DNA of 64,000 bases from Novosphingobium sp. FSW06-99 (GTDB lineage: Bacteria > Pseudomonadota > Alphaproteobacteria > Sphingomonadales > Sphingomonadaceae), in NCBI RefSeq assembly GCF_001519065.1, contig NZ_KQ954266.1, forward strand, positions 1 through 64,000, written 5' to 3'. The notes beneath the pieces are model-generated. The model searched no databases and was not told the origin of the DNA. It was given only the letters and a program-made list of their open reading frames with translations. A program made the position numbers and the translations under genes. Positions 42,170 through 50,781 of the stretch are shown here, in pieces. How positions within the stretch are numbered: the stretch's first letter is position 1; the number at the start of each line of letters is the position of its first letter.

Positions 42170-42192
42170 GATTTTAAGCAAACGATTAAATC
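42170..42192. promoter_or_regulatory. Operator-like site upstream of aldehyde dehydrogenase
   Basis: The 23-bp site runs GATTTTAAGC at 42170-42179, AAACG, then ATTAAATC at 42185-42192. It matches the thiolase operator in the pattern TTTAAGC-N5-NTTAAA with outer GAT and ATC. It lies 70 bp upstream of the aldehyde dehydrogenase start and overlaps the last codons of the lrp gene. Confidence 0.55.
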
Positions 42193-42655
42193 ACCGCAGG
42201 CGGCTGACCGGATACCCTTCCATCCGCTTGATCCGGCGCAGCGAAAACGAGGTGCGCATGGCCGACACGCCGGGCAGGCGCGCCAGGCAATCGCGATGGA
42301 TGGTGTCGTAATCCGCCAGATCCGCCGCTGCCACGCGCAACAGGTAATCGGCGCTGCCGCTCATCAGGTGGCATTCGAGAATATCGTCGAAATCGCCCAC
42401 CGCGCGTTCGAACCGGTCCATTGCCTCGCGGCTCTGGCTCGTCAGGGTGATTTCGACGAACACTTCGACGGTCAGGCCCAACCGCCGTGAATCCACCCTG
42501 GCGGCATAGCCGGCGATCAGGCCCTGTTCTTCCAGTGCCTTGATCCGCCGATGGCACGCCGATGGCGACAACGAGACCAGTTCCGCCAAATCGGCAACCG
42601 AACGCGACGAATCGCGCTGAAGCGCCTCAAGCAGATTGCGATCGGTACGATCCAC
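42191..42655 (-). CDS. Lrp/AsnC-family regulator of alanine dehydrogenase
   Basis: About 154 residues from a GTG start at 42655 (VDRTDRNLLEALQRD), the usual Lrp length. A longer in-frame ATG at 42769 would overlap the divergent promoter. The helix-turn-helix is SVADLAELVSLSPSACHRRIKALEEQGLI and the RAM/ligand domain includes VFVEITLTSQSREAMDRFERAVGDFDDILECHLMSGSADYLLRVAA. It is divergent from alanine dehydrogenase at 42790, the classical AldR-ald arrangement in which L-alanine-bound regulator activates ald. Confidence 0.88.
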   Translation of the reverse strand: MDRTDRNLLEALQRDSSRSVADLAELVSLSPSACHRRIKALEEQGLIAGYAARVDSRRLGLTVEVFVEITLTSQSREAMDRFERAVGDFDDILECHLMSGSADYLLRVAAADLADYDTIHRDCLARLPGVSAMRTSFSLRRIKRMEGYPVSRLR

Positions 42656-42789
42656 GCGATATTTTCCCGAATTGTTCAGTGCTTGCGCAATATCATCCCG
42701 GCGTGACCAACAACAAGGCCAAAATCGGGGAAGATTTTGCGCCACCGAGCGACTATCCTGCCCCGGCACAATCGGCAGGAGAGAAACCC

Positions 42790-43923
42790 ATGCGCGTCGG
42801 CACCGTTACCGAAATCAAGAACCACGAATACCGCGTCGGCCTGACCCCGGAATCGGCCCGCGAACTGGTCGCGCATGGTCACGACGTGTGGGTTCAGGCA
42901 GGCGCCGGGCTTGGCATCGGGGCCAGCGATGCGGCCTATGAAGCTGCCGGCGCGGTGATCAAGCCCGATGCCGCGACGATTTTTGCCGGGTGCGAAATGA
43001 TCGTCAAGGTCAAGGAGCCGCAGGCTGTCGAGCGGGCGCAACTGCGCCAGGGCCAGGTGCTCTATACCTATCTGCACCTTGCGCCCGATCCCGAACAGAC
43101 CGCCGATCTGGTCAAATCGGGCGTCACCGCAATCGCCTATGAAACTGTCACCGGCCCCGGTCGCAGCCTGCCCCTGCTCAAGCCGATGAGCCAGGTCGCC
43201 GGACGCATGGCGATCCAGGCCGGCGCGATCGCGCTGGAAAAGGCGCACGGCGGGCGCGGTGTGCTGCTGGGCGGTGTGCCGGGCGTGGCGCCAGGCAAAG
43301 TCGTGGTGATCGGCGGCGGCGTGGTCGGGTTGAACGCGGCGCAGATGGCGGTGGGGCTTGGCGCCGACGTGACCATTCTCGACCGCGACATCGATACGCT
43401 CGAACGGCTGGACAACCACTTTCAGGGCCGCGCCCGCACCATCTATTCGAGCACGGCGTCGCTGAGCGCGCTGGTCGGTAATGCCGATCTGGTGATCGGC
43501 GCGGTGCTGATCCCCGGCGCCGCCGCGCCCAAACTGGTAACGCGCGAAATGCTGGCCACCATGCGCCCCGGCGCGGTGCTGGTCGACGTCGCGATCGATC
43601 AGGGCGGCTGCTTTGAAACCAGTCATGCCACCACCCACGACAAGCCGACGTATATGGTCGACGGCGTGGTCCACTATTGCGTCGCCAACATGCCCGGCGG
43701 CGTGGCGCGCACCAGCACTTATGCGCTCAACAACGCCACCCTGCCCCACGCGATCCGCATCGCCGATCTGGGTTGGAAGGCCGCCTTGCGCGCCGACGAA
43801 CACCTGGCCGCAGGGCTCAACGTGCACGAAGGCAAAGTGACATACGCCGCTGTCGCGCGCGAACTGGGTTATGATTACACCCCCACGATCGACATTCTGC
43901 GAAAGACCGAAACGTTTTTCTGA
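42790..43923 (+). CDS. ald: Alanine dehydrogenase
   Basis: A 377-residue alanine dehydrogenase: reversible NAD-dependent deamination of L-alanine to pyruvate and ammonia. The N-terminus MRVGTVTEIKNHEYRVGLTP is highly typical. The substrate Lys lies in VKVKEPQ, the catalytic His in LYTYLHLAPD, the NAD-binding loop is VVVIGGGVVGLNAAQMAVGLGADVTILDRD, and DVAIDQGGCFETSHATTHDKPTY completes the active site. GGAGAG lies upstream of the ATG. It is divergent from the Lrp-type regulator and probably controlled by it. It gives alanine use as carbon and nitrogen source. Confidence 0.95.
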   Translation: MRVGTVTEIKNHEYRVGLTPESARELVAHGHDVWVQAGAGLGIGASDAAYEAAGAVIKPDAATIFAGCEMIVKVKEPQAVERAQLRQGQVLYTYLHLAPDPEQTADLVKSGVTAIAYETVTGPGRSLPLLKPMSQVAGRMAIQAGAIALEKAHGGRGVLLGGVPGVAPGKVVVIGGGVVGLNAAQMAVGLGADVTILDRDIDTLERLDNHFQGRARTIYSSTASLSALVGNADLVIGAVLIPGAAAPKLVTREMLATMRPGAVLVDVAIDQGGCFETSHATTHDKPTYMVDGVVHYCVANMPGGVARTSTYALNNATLPHAIRIADLGWKAALRADEHLAAGLNVHEGKVTYAAVARELGYDYTPTIDILRKTETFF

Positions 43924-44001
43924 GACGGCCACAGGCCTTCGATTGAGATACCAAGGGGGATGATCGCGCGGTCGATCACCCCCATCAGCTTGACAAATCA
44001 T

Positions 44002-44043
44002 GATGCATCTCGATGACCGCTCTGCGGCTCAGCGAGGTGCATC
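44002..44043. promoter_or_regulatory. Long stem-loop between ald and rlmJ
   Basis: GATGCATCTCG at 44002-44012 pairs with CGAGGTGCATC at 44033-44043 (10 of 11 bases). The loop itself holds a CCGC-TCT-GCGG hairpin. There is no T-tract, so it is more likely a processing or regulatory structure than a simple terminator. Confidence 0.45.
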
Positions 44044-44105
44044 ACGCGCATTCGGCCAAGCCAAAAATTCGCAACACGGGCCGGACCGCAGGATTTTGAA
44101 GTGCA

Positions 44106-44936
44106 ATGAATTATCGCCATTCCTTCCATGCCGGCAACAGCGCCGATGTCGTGAAGCACAGCCTGCTGATCGCCCTCGTGCGCGCGTTGCAGCAAAAAGA
44201 GGGCGCGCTGACGCTGATCGACACCCATGCCGGATGCGGACTGTACGACCTTGATGGCGATCCGGCTCAACGCACCGGCGAGGCGACGCAGGGCGTGCTG
44301 CGGGCTTTTGCCGACGCGAATCCCCTGCTCAACGACTATCGCGCCGCCGTACAGGCGGTGAACCCCGGCGCCGAGCCGCGCCTGTACCCCGGCTCGCCGC
44401 GAATTCTGGCCCAGCTTCTGCGCCCGCAGGATGTGCTGATCCTCAACGAAAAACATCCCGAGGACGCCGTGGCCCTGCGCAGCGCGATGCGCGACACGTC
44501 GGCCGCAGTGCACCAGCGCGATGCCTACGAGCTTTGGCTGGCGATGCTGCCGCCGCGCACCGCACGCGGTGTGGTGGTGGTCGACCCGCCCTACGAACAA
44601 CTGGATGAACGCGCGCGTATCACAACCACGCTTGCCGCCGCTTGCCGCAAATGGGCGCACGGCGTAACGGTGATCTGGTATCCGCTGAAAGACCGCGCGA
44701 CGCATTCACGGTGGAAAGAGCAATTGCGCAAGCTCGGCATCCCCAAATTGCTGGGGGTGGAACACTGGTTGTACGATGCCGATCAGCCCGGCATCTACAA
44801 CGGCGCTGGCCTTTTCATCGTCAACCCGCCCTACGCCTTCACCCAGGCACTGCCGCCGCTTCTGGACGCCCTGCGCGCCGCGCTGGCACCCGATGGCCAC
44901 AAAGGCGAGATCGCGGCCGCCTGGCTGGCCGATTGA
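44106..44936 (+). CDS. rlmJ: 23S rRNA (adenine2030-N6)-methyltransferase
   Basis: A 276-residue RlmJ methyltransferase: SAM-dependent N6 methylation of A2030 of 23S rRNA. The N-terminus MNYRHSFHAGNSADVVKHSLL is diagnostic. The SAM site is LTLIDTHAGCGLYDL and the catalytic motif VVVVDPPYEQ (the N6-adenine methyltransferase DPPY). The length matches the family (about 280). It stands alone between ald and a repeat element. A housekeeping gene. Confidence 0.95.
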   Translation: MNYRHSFHAGNSADVVKHSLLIALVRALQQKEGALTLIDTHAGCGLYDLDGDPAQRTGEATQGVLRAFADANPLLNDYRAAVQAVNPGAEPRLYPGSPRILAQLLRPQDVLILNEKHPEDAVALRSAMRDTSAAVHQRDAYELWLAMLPPRTARGVVVVDPPYEQLDERARITTTLAAACRKWAHGVTVIWYPLKDRATHSRWKEQLRKLGIPKLLGVEHWLYDADQPGIYNGAGLFIVNPPYAFTQALPPLLDALRAALAPDGHKGEIAAAWLAD

Positions 44937-44943
44937 CCGCCGG

Positions 44944-45051
44944 CTAAAGCATACTGCGTTTAATCTGAAACGCTGTATGCTTTAGGAGTCTTTGTTTTCG
45001 CATCGTTTATTGCAAAAAAGCAGGTGCCCACTTTTTTGCACAACGCTCTAG
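44944..45051. repeat. Two-hairpin intergenic repeat of alphaproteobacterial type
   Basis: The first hairpin has outer arms TAAAGCATAC (44945-44954) and GTATGCTTTA (44975-44984) and inner arms GCGTTT and AAACGC. The second has TGCAAAAAAG (45011-45020) pairing perfectly with CTTTTTTGCA (45031-45040). The unit ends with GCTCTAG at 45045-45051, a signature I know from dispersed repeats in Rhizobiales and sphingomonads. It overlaps the stop of the ABC-F gene and may act as a bidirectional terminator. Confidence 0.7.
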
Positions 45052-46931
45052 CCCTGACCTTCGGCCATCGCCGTATCGTACACTTCGCTCGCCGCCATCC
45101 ACACCGCTTCGACCTCTTCCATCTTTGCGGCGGACAGACCGCGACGGCGGGACAATTCGCCCATCGACAGTTTGGCCAGTTCGCCCGAGGCGCTGGCCGG
45201 TTCGAACATCGCACGGTCGAGCGCGTTGATTTCGGTTTGCAGCTTGCCCATCTGCGCTTCGGCGTCGATCACCTTCTTTTTCAGGCTGCGTAACTGTTCG
45301 CGCAACTGGGCGCTGGCCTTGCGGTCGGCTTTCGATCCCGATTTGGCCTTGTCACCTTCGCTCTTGGGCTGATTGCGGCCCAGCACGAAGTCGATGTAAT
45401 CGTCCATCGCGCCGTCGAAAGTCCGCGCGGTGCCGTTGTCGACCAGCACCAGGCGGTCGGCGGTCAATTCGACCATGTGGCGGTCGTGGCTGATCAGGAT
45501 CACCGCGCCCTTGTAGGTGTTGAGCGCCTGCACCAACGCCTCACGCGCATCGACGTCGAGGTGGTTGGTCGGCTCGTCGAGGATCAGCAGGTGCGGCGCG
45601 TGGCGGGTGACCAGCGCCAGCGCCAGCCGCGCGCGTTCACCGCCCGACAGCGTGCGGATTTCGGCGGTCGCACGTCCGCCTGAAAAGCCGAACCGACCCA
45701 ACTGGCCGCGCACCGCCTGCGGGGTGGCATTGGGCATGGCGCGCTGCATGTGCATCAACGGGGTGGCATCGCCTGCCAGTTCCTCGACCTGGTACTGGGT
45801 GAAATAGCCCACGCGCATCTTGGCGCTGGTGCTCATGTCACCATCCATCGGCGGCAATTGGGCCGCCAGCAGCCGCGCCAGCGTGGTCTTGCCGTTGCCG
45901 TTGCGGCCCAGCAGCGCGATGCGGTCATCGGGATCGATGCGCAAGTTCAACCGGCGCAGGATCGGCGTTTCGCCATAGCCGACGCTGGCCAGATCGAGCG
46001 TGATCAATGGCGGGCGCAATTCGTCGGGATCGGGAAAGACGAAGCTGAGCGAGGGGTCTTCGCTGAGCGCGGCGATCGGCTGCATCTTGGCCAGCATCTT
46101 GGCGCGGGCCTGCGCCTGCCGCGCGGTCGAGGCGCGGGCGCTGTTGCGCGCGACATAGTCGGCCAGCTTGGCCCGCTGGGTTTCCTGCGCCGCCGCGAAC
46201 GAGGCGGCCTGCGCCGCGCGTTCGGCGCGCTGGCGCTCGAACGCGTCATAGGCGCCGGGATAGAGCGTCAGCTTGCCGCCCTGCAGATGCAGGATATGAT
46301 CGACTACGGTGTTGAGCAGGTCGCGCTCGTGGCTGATGATCAGCAGCGTGGCGGGATAGGACTTCAGAAAGTTTTCCAGCCACAGCGTCGCTTCGAGGTC
46401 GAGGTGGTTCGACGGTTCGTCGAGCAGCAGCACATCGGGGCTGGAAAACAGCAGCGAGGCCAGCGCCACGCGCATTTTCCACCCGCCCGAAAACGAATCG
46501 AGCGGTTGCCCTTGCGCCGCCTCGTCAAACCCCAGCCCCGACAGGATGCGCGCCGCGCGCGCCGGGGCGGTATAGGCATCGATCGCGATCAGGCGTTCGT
46601 GGATATCGCCCAGCAGGTGCGGATCATGTTCGACTTCGGATTGCGCGAGCAGGCGCGTGCGTTCCTCGTCGGCGGCCAGCACGGTTTCAAACGGGGTGGC
46701 GGTACCATTGGGCGCTTCCTGCGCGATATAGCCCAACCGGCAACCGCGCGGCATGTCGACCGAACCCGCATCGGGGTCGATCTCGCCGATCAGGGTTTTT
46801 ACCAGCGTCGATTTGCCGGCGCCATTGCGCCCGACCAGCCCGACTTTGCCACGCGGCGGAATGGCGGCACTGGCGCCAGAAATGATGTCGCGCCCGCCGA
46901 GGCGCACGGTAAGGTTTGAAATCGTCAGCAT
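45048..46931 (-). CDS. ABC-F family ATPase (Uup/EttA-like)
   Basis: A 627-residue protein with two ABC ATPase cassettes and no membrane domain. Walker A motifs are GRNGAGKST and GRNGNGKTT, the signatures SFSGGWKMR and LSGGERARL, and the Walker B motifs LLLDEPSNHLD and LILDEPTNHLD. A charged linker lies between, and a C-terminal coiled coil follows (residues about 540-620, QLREQLRSLKKKVIDAEAQMGKLQTEI). ABC-F proteins act on ribosomes in translation or DNA structure (Uup). ATG 46931 is chosen since the family N-terminus MLTISNLTVRLGGR begins there. It is divergent from a LysR gene. Confidence 0.92.
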   Translation of the reverse strand: MLTISNLTVRLGGRDIISGASAAIPPRGKVGLVGRNGAGKSTLVKTLIGEIDPDAGSVDMPRGCRLGYIAQEAPNGTATPFETVLAADEERTRLLAQSEVEHDPHLLGDIHERLIAIDAYTAPARAARILSGLGFDEAAQGQPLDSFSGGWKMRVALASLLFSSPDVLLLDEPSNHLDLEATLWLENFLKSYPATLLIISHERDLLNTVVDHILHLQGGKLTLYPGAYDAFERQRAERAAQAASFAAAQETQRAKLADYVARNSARASTARQAQARAKMLAKMQPIAALSEDPSLSFVFPDPDELRPPLITLDLASVGYGETPILRRLNLRIDPDDRIALLGRNGNGKTTLARLLAAQLPPMDGDMSTSAKMRVGYFTQYQVEELAGDATPLMHMQRAMPNATPQAVRGQLGRFGFSGGRATAEIRTLSGGERARLALALVTRHAPHLLILDEPTNHLDVDAREALVQALNTYKGAVILISHDRHMVELTADRLVLVDNGTARTFDGAMDDYIDFVLGRNQPKSEGDKAKSGSKADRKASAQLREQLRSLKKKVIDAEAQMGKLQTEINALDRAMFEPASASGELAKLSMGELSRRRGLSAAKMEEVEAVWMAASEVYDTAMAEGQG

Positions 46932-47045
46932 GGCTGGGCGCCTAGCAGGCTTCGCGCCGATTCCCAAATCCCTCCAAAAGGCTTGACCCTGCCCGCAAAA
47001 ATGCAATGGATCAGGCAAATCTTCTCATAAAACAGAGCAACCCAG

Positions 47046-47978
47046 ATGCCTGCCTTTTCGCGTTTCCTGCGTTATTTCGTGGTGGTCGGCCGATCGGGCT
47101 CGATCCGTCGCGCTGCTGAAGAGCTGAATGTTTCGGCCTCGGCGATCGACCGGCAGATTCTCAATGTCGAGGCGGACCTGGGCATGCCGCTGTTCGAGCG
47201 CCTGCCGACCGGGCTGCGGCTGACCGCGGCGGGCGAAGTGCTGATGGCGGCGGGCACGCGGTGGCAGAAAAACCTGGCCGATGTGCGCGCCCAGATCGAG
47301 GATCTGCGCGGGCTGAAACGCGGGCATGTCGAGATTGCGGTGATCGATGCCTTGTCAAAGGGCCACGTTCCCGGCGTGATCCACGCCATCCAGACCCGCT
47401 ATCCGGGCATTACCGTGGGTATCAAGGTGCAGGGCAACGACATCGTGCGGCGGATGGTTGCCGATGGCGAAGTCGATCTTGGCATCATGTTCGAACCGCA
47501 ATCCTACCGCGATCTGACCGTGCGCGCGTTTGTCGATGTCGTGCTGGGCCTGATCGCGCCGCCCGGCCACGCGCTGGCCCGCCATCGCGAAACGCGCTTT
47601 TCCACGTGCGCCGGGATGCCGGTGATCGTACCGTCGCGGCCGCTTGCGGTCAGCCAGCAGATCGAAGTGCTGGAGGCAACCAACGGCATCGCGCTCGATC
47701 GCCGCGCGACATCGGACAATATCCAGATGATCGTCTCGCTGGTCCTGCAAGGCATCGGCATCGGCGTGCTGACCTCGCTCGATGTCGCCACCGAAGTGCA
47801 GCGCGGGTTGCTGTCGTTCAGCCGCCTGTCTGATCCCGTGCTGCGCCCGATGACGCTGGCGCTCTGCACCGCCGCCGCGCGCACCCCGTCACACGCGGCA
47901 GGGATCGTGCTGGGCGAGCTCGAAGCCGGGTTTGCGCAGTTGGGTTATCCGGCGGCGCATAATGTGCCAGAGGCGTGA
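47046..47978 (+). CDS. LysR-family transcriptional regulator
   Basis: A 310-residue LysR regulator with helix-turn-helix FLRYFVVVGRSGSIRRAAEELNVSASAIDRQILNVEADLGMPLFERLPTGL and effector domain GHVEIAVIDALSKGHVPGVIHAI, VDLGIMFEP and LVLQGIGIGVLTSLDVA. Its neighbours (ABC-F gene divergent, small membrane protein convergent) do not show a catabolic target. The target genes are therefore unknown. Confidence 0.9.
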   Translation: MPAFSRFLRYFVVVGRSGSIRRAAEELNVSASAIDRQILNVEADLGMPLFERLPTGLRLTAAGEVLMAAGTRWQKNLADVRAQIEDLRGLKRGHVEIAVIDALSKGHVPGVIHAIQTRYPGITVGIKVQGNDIVRRMVADGEVDLGIMFEPQSYRDLTVRAFVDVVLGLIAPPGHALARHRETRFSTCAGMPVIVPSRPLAVSQQIEVLEATNGIALDRRATSDNIQMIVSLVLQGIGIGVLTSLDVATEVQRGLLSFSRLSDPVLRPMTLALCTAAARTPSHAAGIVLGELEAGFAQLGYPAAHNVPEA

Positions 47979-48404
47979 TCAGGCTCTTTCGCGCGACTGA
48001 CGGATCAGGAATGCGATAACAAACGCGATCCCCCCGCACGCGAAAAAACCGACCACCGGAATGGGAAGCACGTAAGTCCCGGCAACCAGGCCCCGGACCA
48101 GATTGGCGGCGACAATACTGAAAGCCATGGTCGCGAACATGAGTTGGGGCCGAAGAGTGGCCAGAAATTGCCGCCAGCACCCTTGACCAAATATCCGGTC
48201 GATCGCCATTTCAACCCGTCCGCGCGGAGGCGGCACCGGCCGGAACCAGGCCCCTGCGACAACCACCAGCGGCAGGGCACAAAACCACCAAGGAAATAGG
48301 ACAAACTCTTTGAAATTTTGCGCATTCTGAAAGGATATCGACAGGATATTGGCCCCGATGACCCATATCCAGCAGATTGCGGCCGCGATCCTGACTGATT
48401 TCAT
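47979..48404 (-). CDS. Small integral membrane protein
   Basis: A 141-residue protein from ATG 48404 with about four hydrophobic segments (IAAAICWIWVIGANILSI, FPWWFCALPLVVVAGAWF, LMFATMAFSIVAANLVRGLVAG, VGFFACGGIAFVIAFLI). The central cytoplasmic stretch is basic (RGRVEMAIDRIFGQG). It matches no family I recognise. GC content is visibly lower than in neighbouring genes. It is directly convergent with the LysR gene, with no base between the stop codons. Confidence 0.6.
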   Translation of the reverse strand: MKSVRIAAAICWIWVIGANILSISFQNAQNFKEFVLFPWWFCALPLVVVAGAWFRPVPPPRGRVEMAIDRIFGQGCWRQFLATLRPQLMFATMAFSIVAANLVRGLVAGTYVLPIPVVGFFACGGIAFVIAFLIRQSRERA

Positions 48405-48457
48405 GCGCCCATATCCAGCCCCGAATTCTCCGGCCACAACGCTATCGGGCTCGCCGG

Positions 48458-49471
48458 TTATTCTGCAAGCACAAACGCATCCAGCCGCGCGCAATGCGCT
48501 GCGATGGCCTCGGGCGGCAGGAACGATCCGGTCAGGCTGTTGCGTGCCAGGCGCGCCAGATCGGCGCGCGACAACCCGCGTGCCGCTGCCACGGCGCGAT
48601 AGTTGTCGGCCACATAGCCGCCGAAATAGGCCGGATCGTCCGAATTGATCGTCGCCTTGAGGCCCAGCGCCAGCATGCGATCAATCGGATGGTCGGCCAG
48701 CGTGTCGACCACACACAGTTTCAGGTTGGACAGCGGGCACACCGTCAGCGTGATGCCACTGGCCGCCAGCCGTTCGACCAGCGCGGTATCTTCGAGCGCA
48801 CGGTTGCCATGGTCGATGCGATCGACCTGCAAGGTATCAAGCGCGCCAGTCACATAGGCGGGCGGGCCTTCCTCTCCGGCATGGGCAACCAGTTTCAGCC
48901 CGGCGGCGCGCGCGGCGGCAAACACCCCGGCAAACTTTTCGGGCGGATGGCCAAGTTCCGACGAATCGAGCCCGACGGCGGTGATCCGGTGCAGCCAGGG
49001 CCCGGCCTCGGCAAGCGTGGCAAAAGCATCGGCTTCGCTCAGATGGCGCAGAAAACTCATGATCAGGCACGATGTCAAACCATGGCGAGCCTCGGCCTCG
49101 GCCATTGCCGACAGCAGGCCCTCGATCACTTCGGAAAACGGGATGCCGCGCGCGGTGTGGGTTTGAGGATCGAACATCAGCTCGGCATGGACCACGCCAT
49201 CGGCCGCCGCGCGGTCGAAATAGGCCATGGCCAGATCGTGGAAATCGGCCGCCGTCTGCAACACCGCCGCGCCCGCATAATAGATGTCGAGAAAATCCTG
49301 CAAATTGGAAAAGGCATAGGCCGCGCGCACCGCCTCGACCGAATCATAGGCCAGCGCTACGCCGTTGCGCTGCGCCAGCGCGAACATCAGTTCGGGTTCC
49401 AGGCTGCCTTCGATATGCAGATGCAATTCCGCCTTGGGCAAGCCCGTGATGAACGTGTCGAGGTCGGTCAT
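48458..49471 (-). CDS. Adenine deaminase (adenosine-deaminase superfamily)
   Basis: A 337-residue amidohydrolase. The Zn site is HLHIEGS near the N-terminus, then HAGEEGPP, and NSDDPAYFGGY near the C-terminus with the catalytic Asp pair. DPQTHTARGIPF, GLDSSELGHPPEKF and CPLSNLKLCVVD are typical of the bacterial and fungal adenine aminohydrolase (Aah1-like) group rather than adenosine deaminase proper. It converts adenine to hypoxanthine and ammonia. ATG 49471 overlaps the guanine deaminase stop by 4 bp. It is the last gene of a purine salvage operon. Confidence 0.88.
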   Translation of the reverse strand: MTDLDTFITGLPKAELHLHIEGSLEPELMFALAQRNGVALAYDSVEAVRAAYAFSNLQDFLDIYYAGAAVLQTAADFHDLAMAYFDRAAADGVVHAELMFDPQTHTARGIPFSEVIEGLLSAMAEAEARHGLTSCLIMSFLRHLSEADAFATLAEAGPWLHRITAVGLDSSELGHPPEKFAGVFAAARAAGLKLVAHAGEEGPPAYVTGALDTLQVDRIDHGNRALEDTALVERLAASGITLTVCPLSNLKLCVVDTLADHPIDRMLALGLKATINSDDPAYFGGYVADNYRAVAAARGLSRADLARLARNSLTGSFLPPEAIAAHCARLDAFVLAE

Positions 49472-50775
49472 TGCGCAAAGTCTCCAAACCGGGATCGATC
49501 GCGATCCCACAGGCATCGGCCCATCACATAAGTCCGTGACACCGCGCGGTCATCCCCCAGCACTTGCAACGCAAACAGCCGGTCGGCCAGCGATGCCCCG
49601 CGCGTGCGCCGCGCCAGCAGAGGCGTGGCAGCGGGATCGAGCACGACAAAATCCGCCTCTTGCCCCTCGCCCAGCGCGCCGACTTTATCATCCACGTGCA
49701 ACAGCGCCGCGCCCCCCGCCGTCGCCAGCCACAGCGCCCGCATCGGATCGAGCCGGTACCCGCCCGCCAGGGCGGCCTGATACGCCAGCCCGGCGGTGTG
49801 CAGCATCGAAAACGAGGTGCCCGCGCCAATATCGCTGCCCAGCCCCAGCCGCACCCCATGGTCGGCAGCGCGGGTAAAGTCGAAAAAGCCCGAACCCAGA
49901 AACAGGTTTGACGAAGGGCACACCGCGATCCCCGCCCCGCTTTGCGCCAGCCTTGCGGATTCGCGCGGGGCCAGGTGAATGCCATGCGCAAACACCGACC
50001 GCCGGCCGACCAGCCCGAACCGGTCATAGACATCGACATAATCGCGCAAATCCGTAAACCGCGCCGCCACCTCGACACATTCGCGGGTGTTTTCCGCCAG
50101 ATGGGTGTGCAGCAGGACATCATGATGGCGCGCCAGCAGTTCGCCTGCGACCGCCAGTTGCGCATCCGAACAACTCAGCGCGAACCGGGGCGTGACCGCA
50201 TAGCCCAGCCGTCCGCGCCCGCGCCAGGCCGCGATCAGCGCCTCGGTCTCTGCGCGCGCAATATCCGGGGTGTCGGACAGGCCCTTGGGCCCCAGATCCA
50301 TCAGCACTTTGCCACAGGTCACGCGCATGGTGCGCGCCAGCGCCGCCTCGAACAGGGCATCGACCGAATGCGCATGGACCGTGGCGAACACCAGCGCGCT
50401 GGTCGTGCCATGGCGCAGCAATTCATCGCAGAACGCCCCCGCCACCGCGCGCGCATGCAACGGGTCGGCAAACGCCATTTCGGCGGGAAAGATATGCCGG
50501 TCGAGCCAGTCGAGCAACTGTTCGCCATGCGCCGCCATGCTGTCCATCTGCGGATAGTGGACATGCGCGTCGACAAAACCCGGCACGATCAGGCCCGCCA
50601 GTGGCTCGACCGGCACCCCGGCAAAGCGGTCGGCCAGATCGCGCCAGGCCCCGCGCGCCACGATCAGCCCATCCTCGACCACCAGCAGCCCATCGGCATC
50701 GTGCCGCACCGCATCGGGTACCAACGCCGGATCGTGCGCCACCGACAGGATTTCACCGCGAAAGGCCCTCATCAT
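49468..50775 (-). CDS. guaD: Guanine deaminase
   Basis: A 435-residue amidohydrolase of the guanine deaminase type: guanine to xanthine and ammonia. Motifs are LIVPGFVDAHVHYPQMD (metal His pair and the Gln after it), PRFALSCSDAQL, LHTHLAENTRECVEV and FAHGIHLAPRESARL, CPSSNLFLGSGFFDF, LGLGSDIGAG with the metal Asp. These match GuaD throughout. It is located in the middle of the operon, 6 bp after the nucleosidase-like gene and overlapping the adenine deaminase by 4 bp. Confidence 0.92.
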   Translation of the reverse strand: MMRAFRGEILSVAHDPALVPDAVRHDADGLLVVEDGLIVARGAWRDLADRFAGVPVEPLAGLIVPGFVDAHVHYPQMDSMAAHGEQLLDWLDRHIFPAEMAFADPLHARAVAGAFCDELLRHGTTSALVFATVHAHSVDALFEAALARTMRVTCGKVLMDLGPKGLSDTPDIARAETEALIAAWRGRGRLGYAVTPRFALSCSDAQLAVAGELLARHHDVLLHTHLAENTRECVEVAARFTDLRDYVDVYDRFGLVGRRSVFAHGIHLAPRESARLAQSGAGIAVCPSSNLFLGSGFFDFTRAADHGVRLGLGSDIGAGTSFSMLHTAGLAYQAALAGGYRLDPMRALWLATAGGAALLHVDDKVGALGEGQEADFVVLDPAATPLLARRTRGASLADRLFALQVLGDDRAVSRTYVMGRCLWDRDRSRFGDFAQ

Positions 50776-50781
50776 CGCCGC

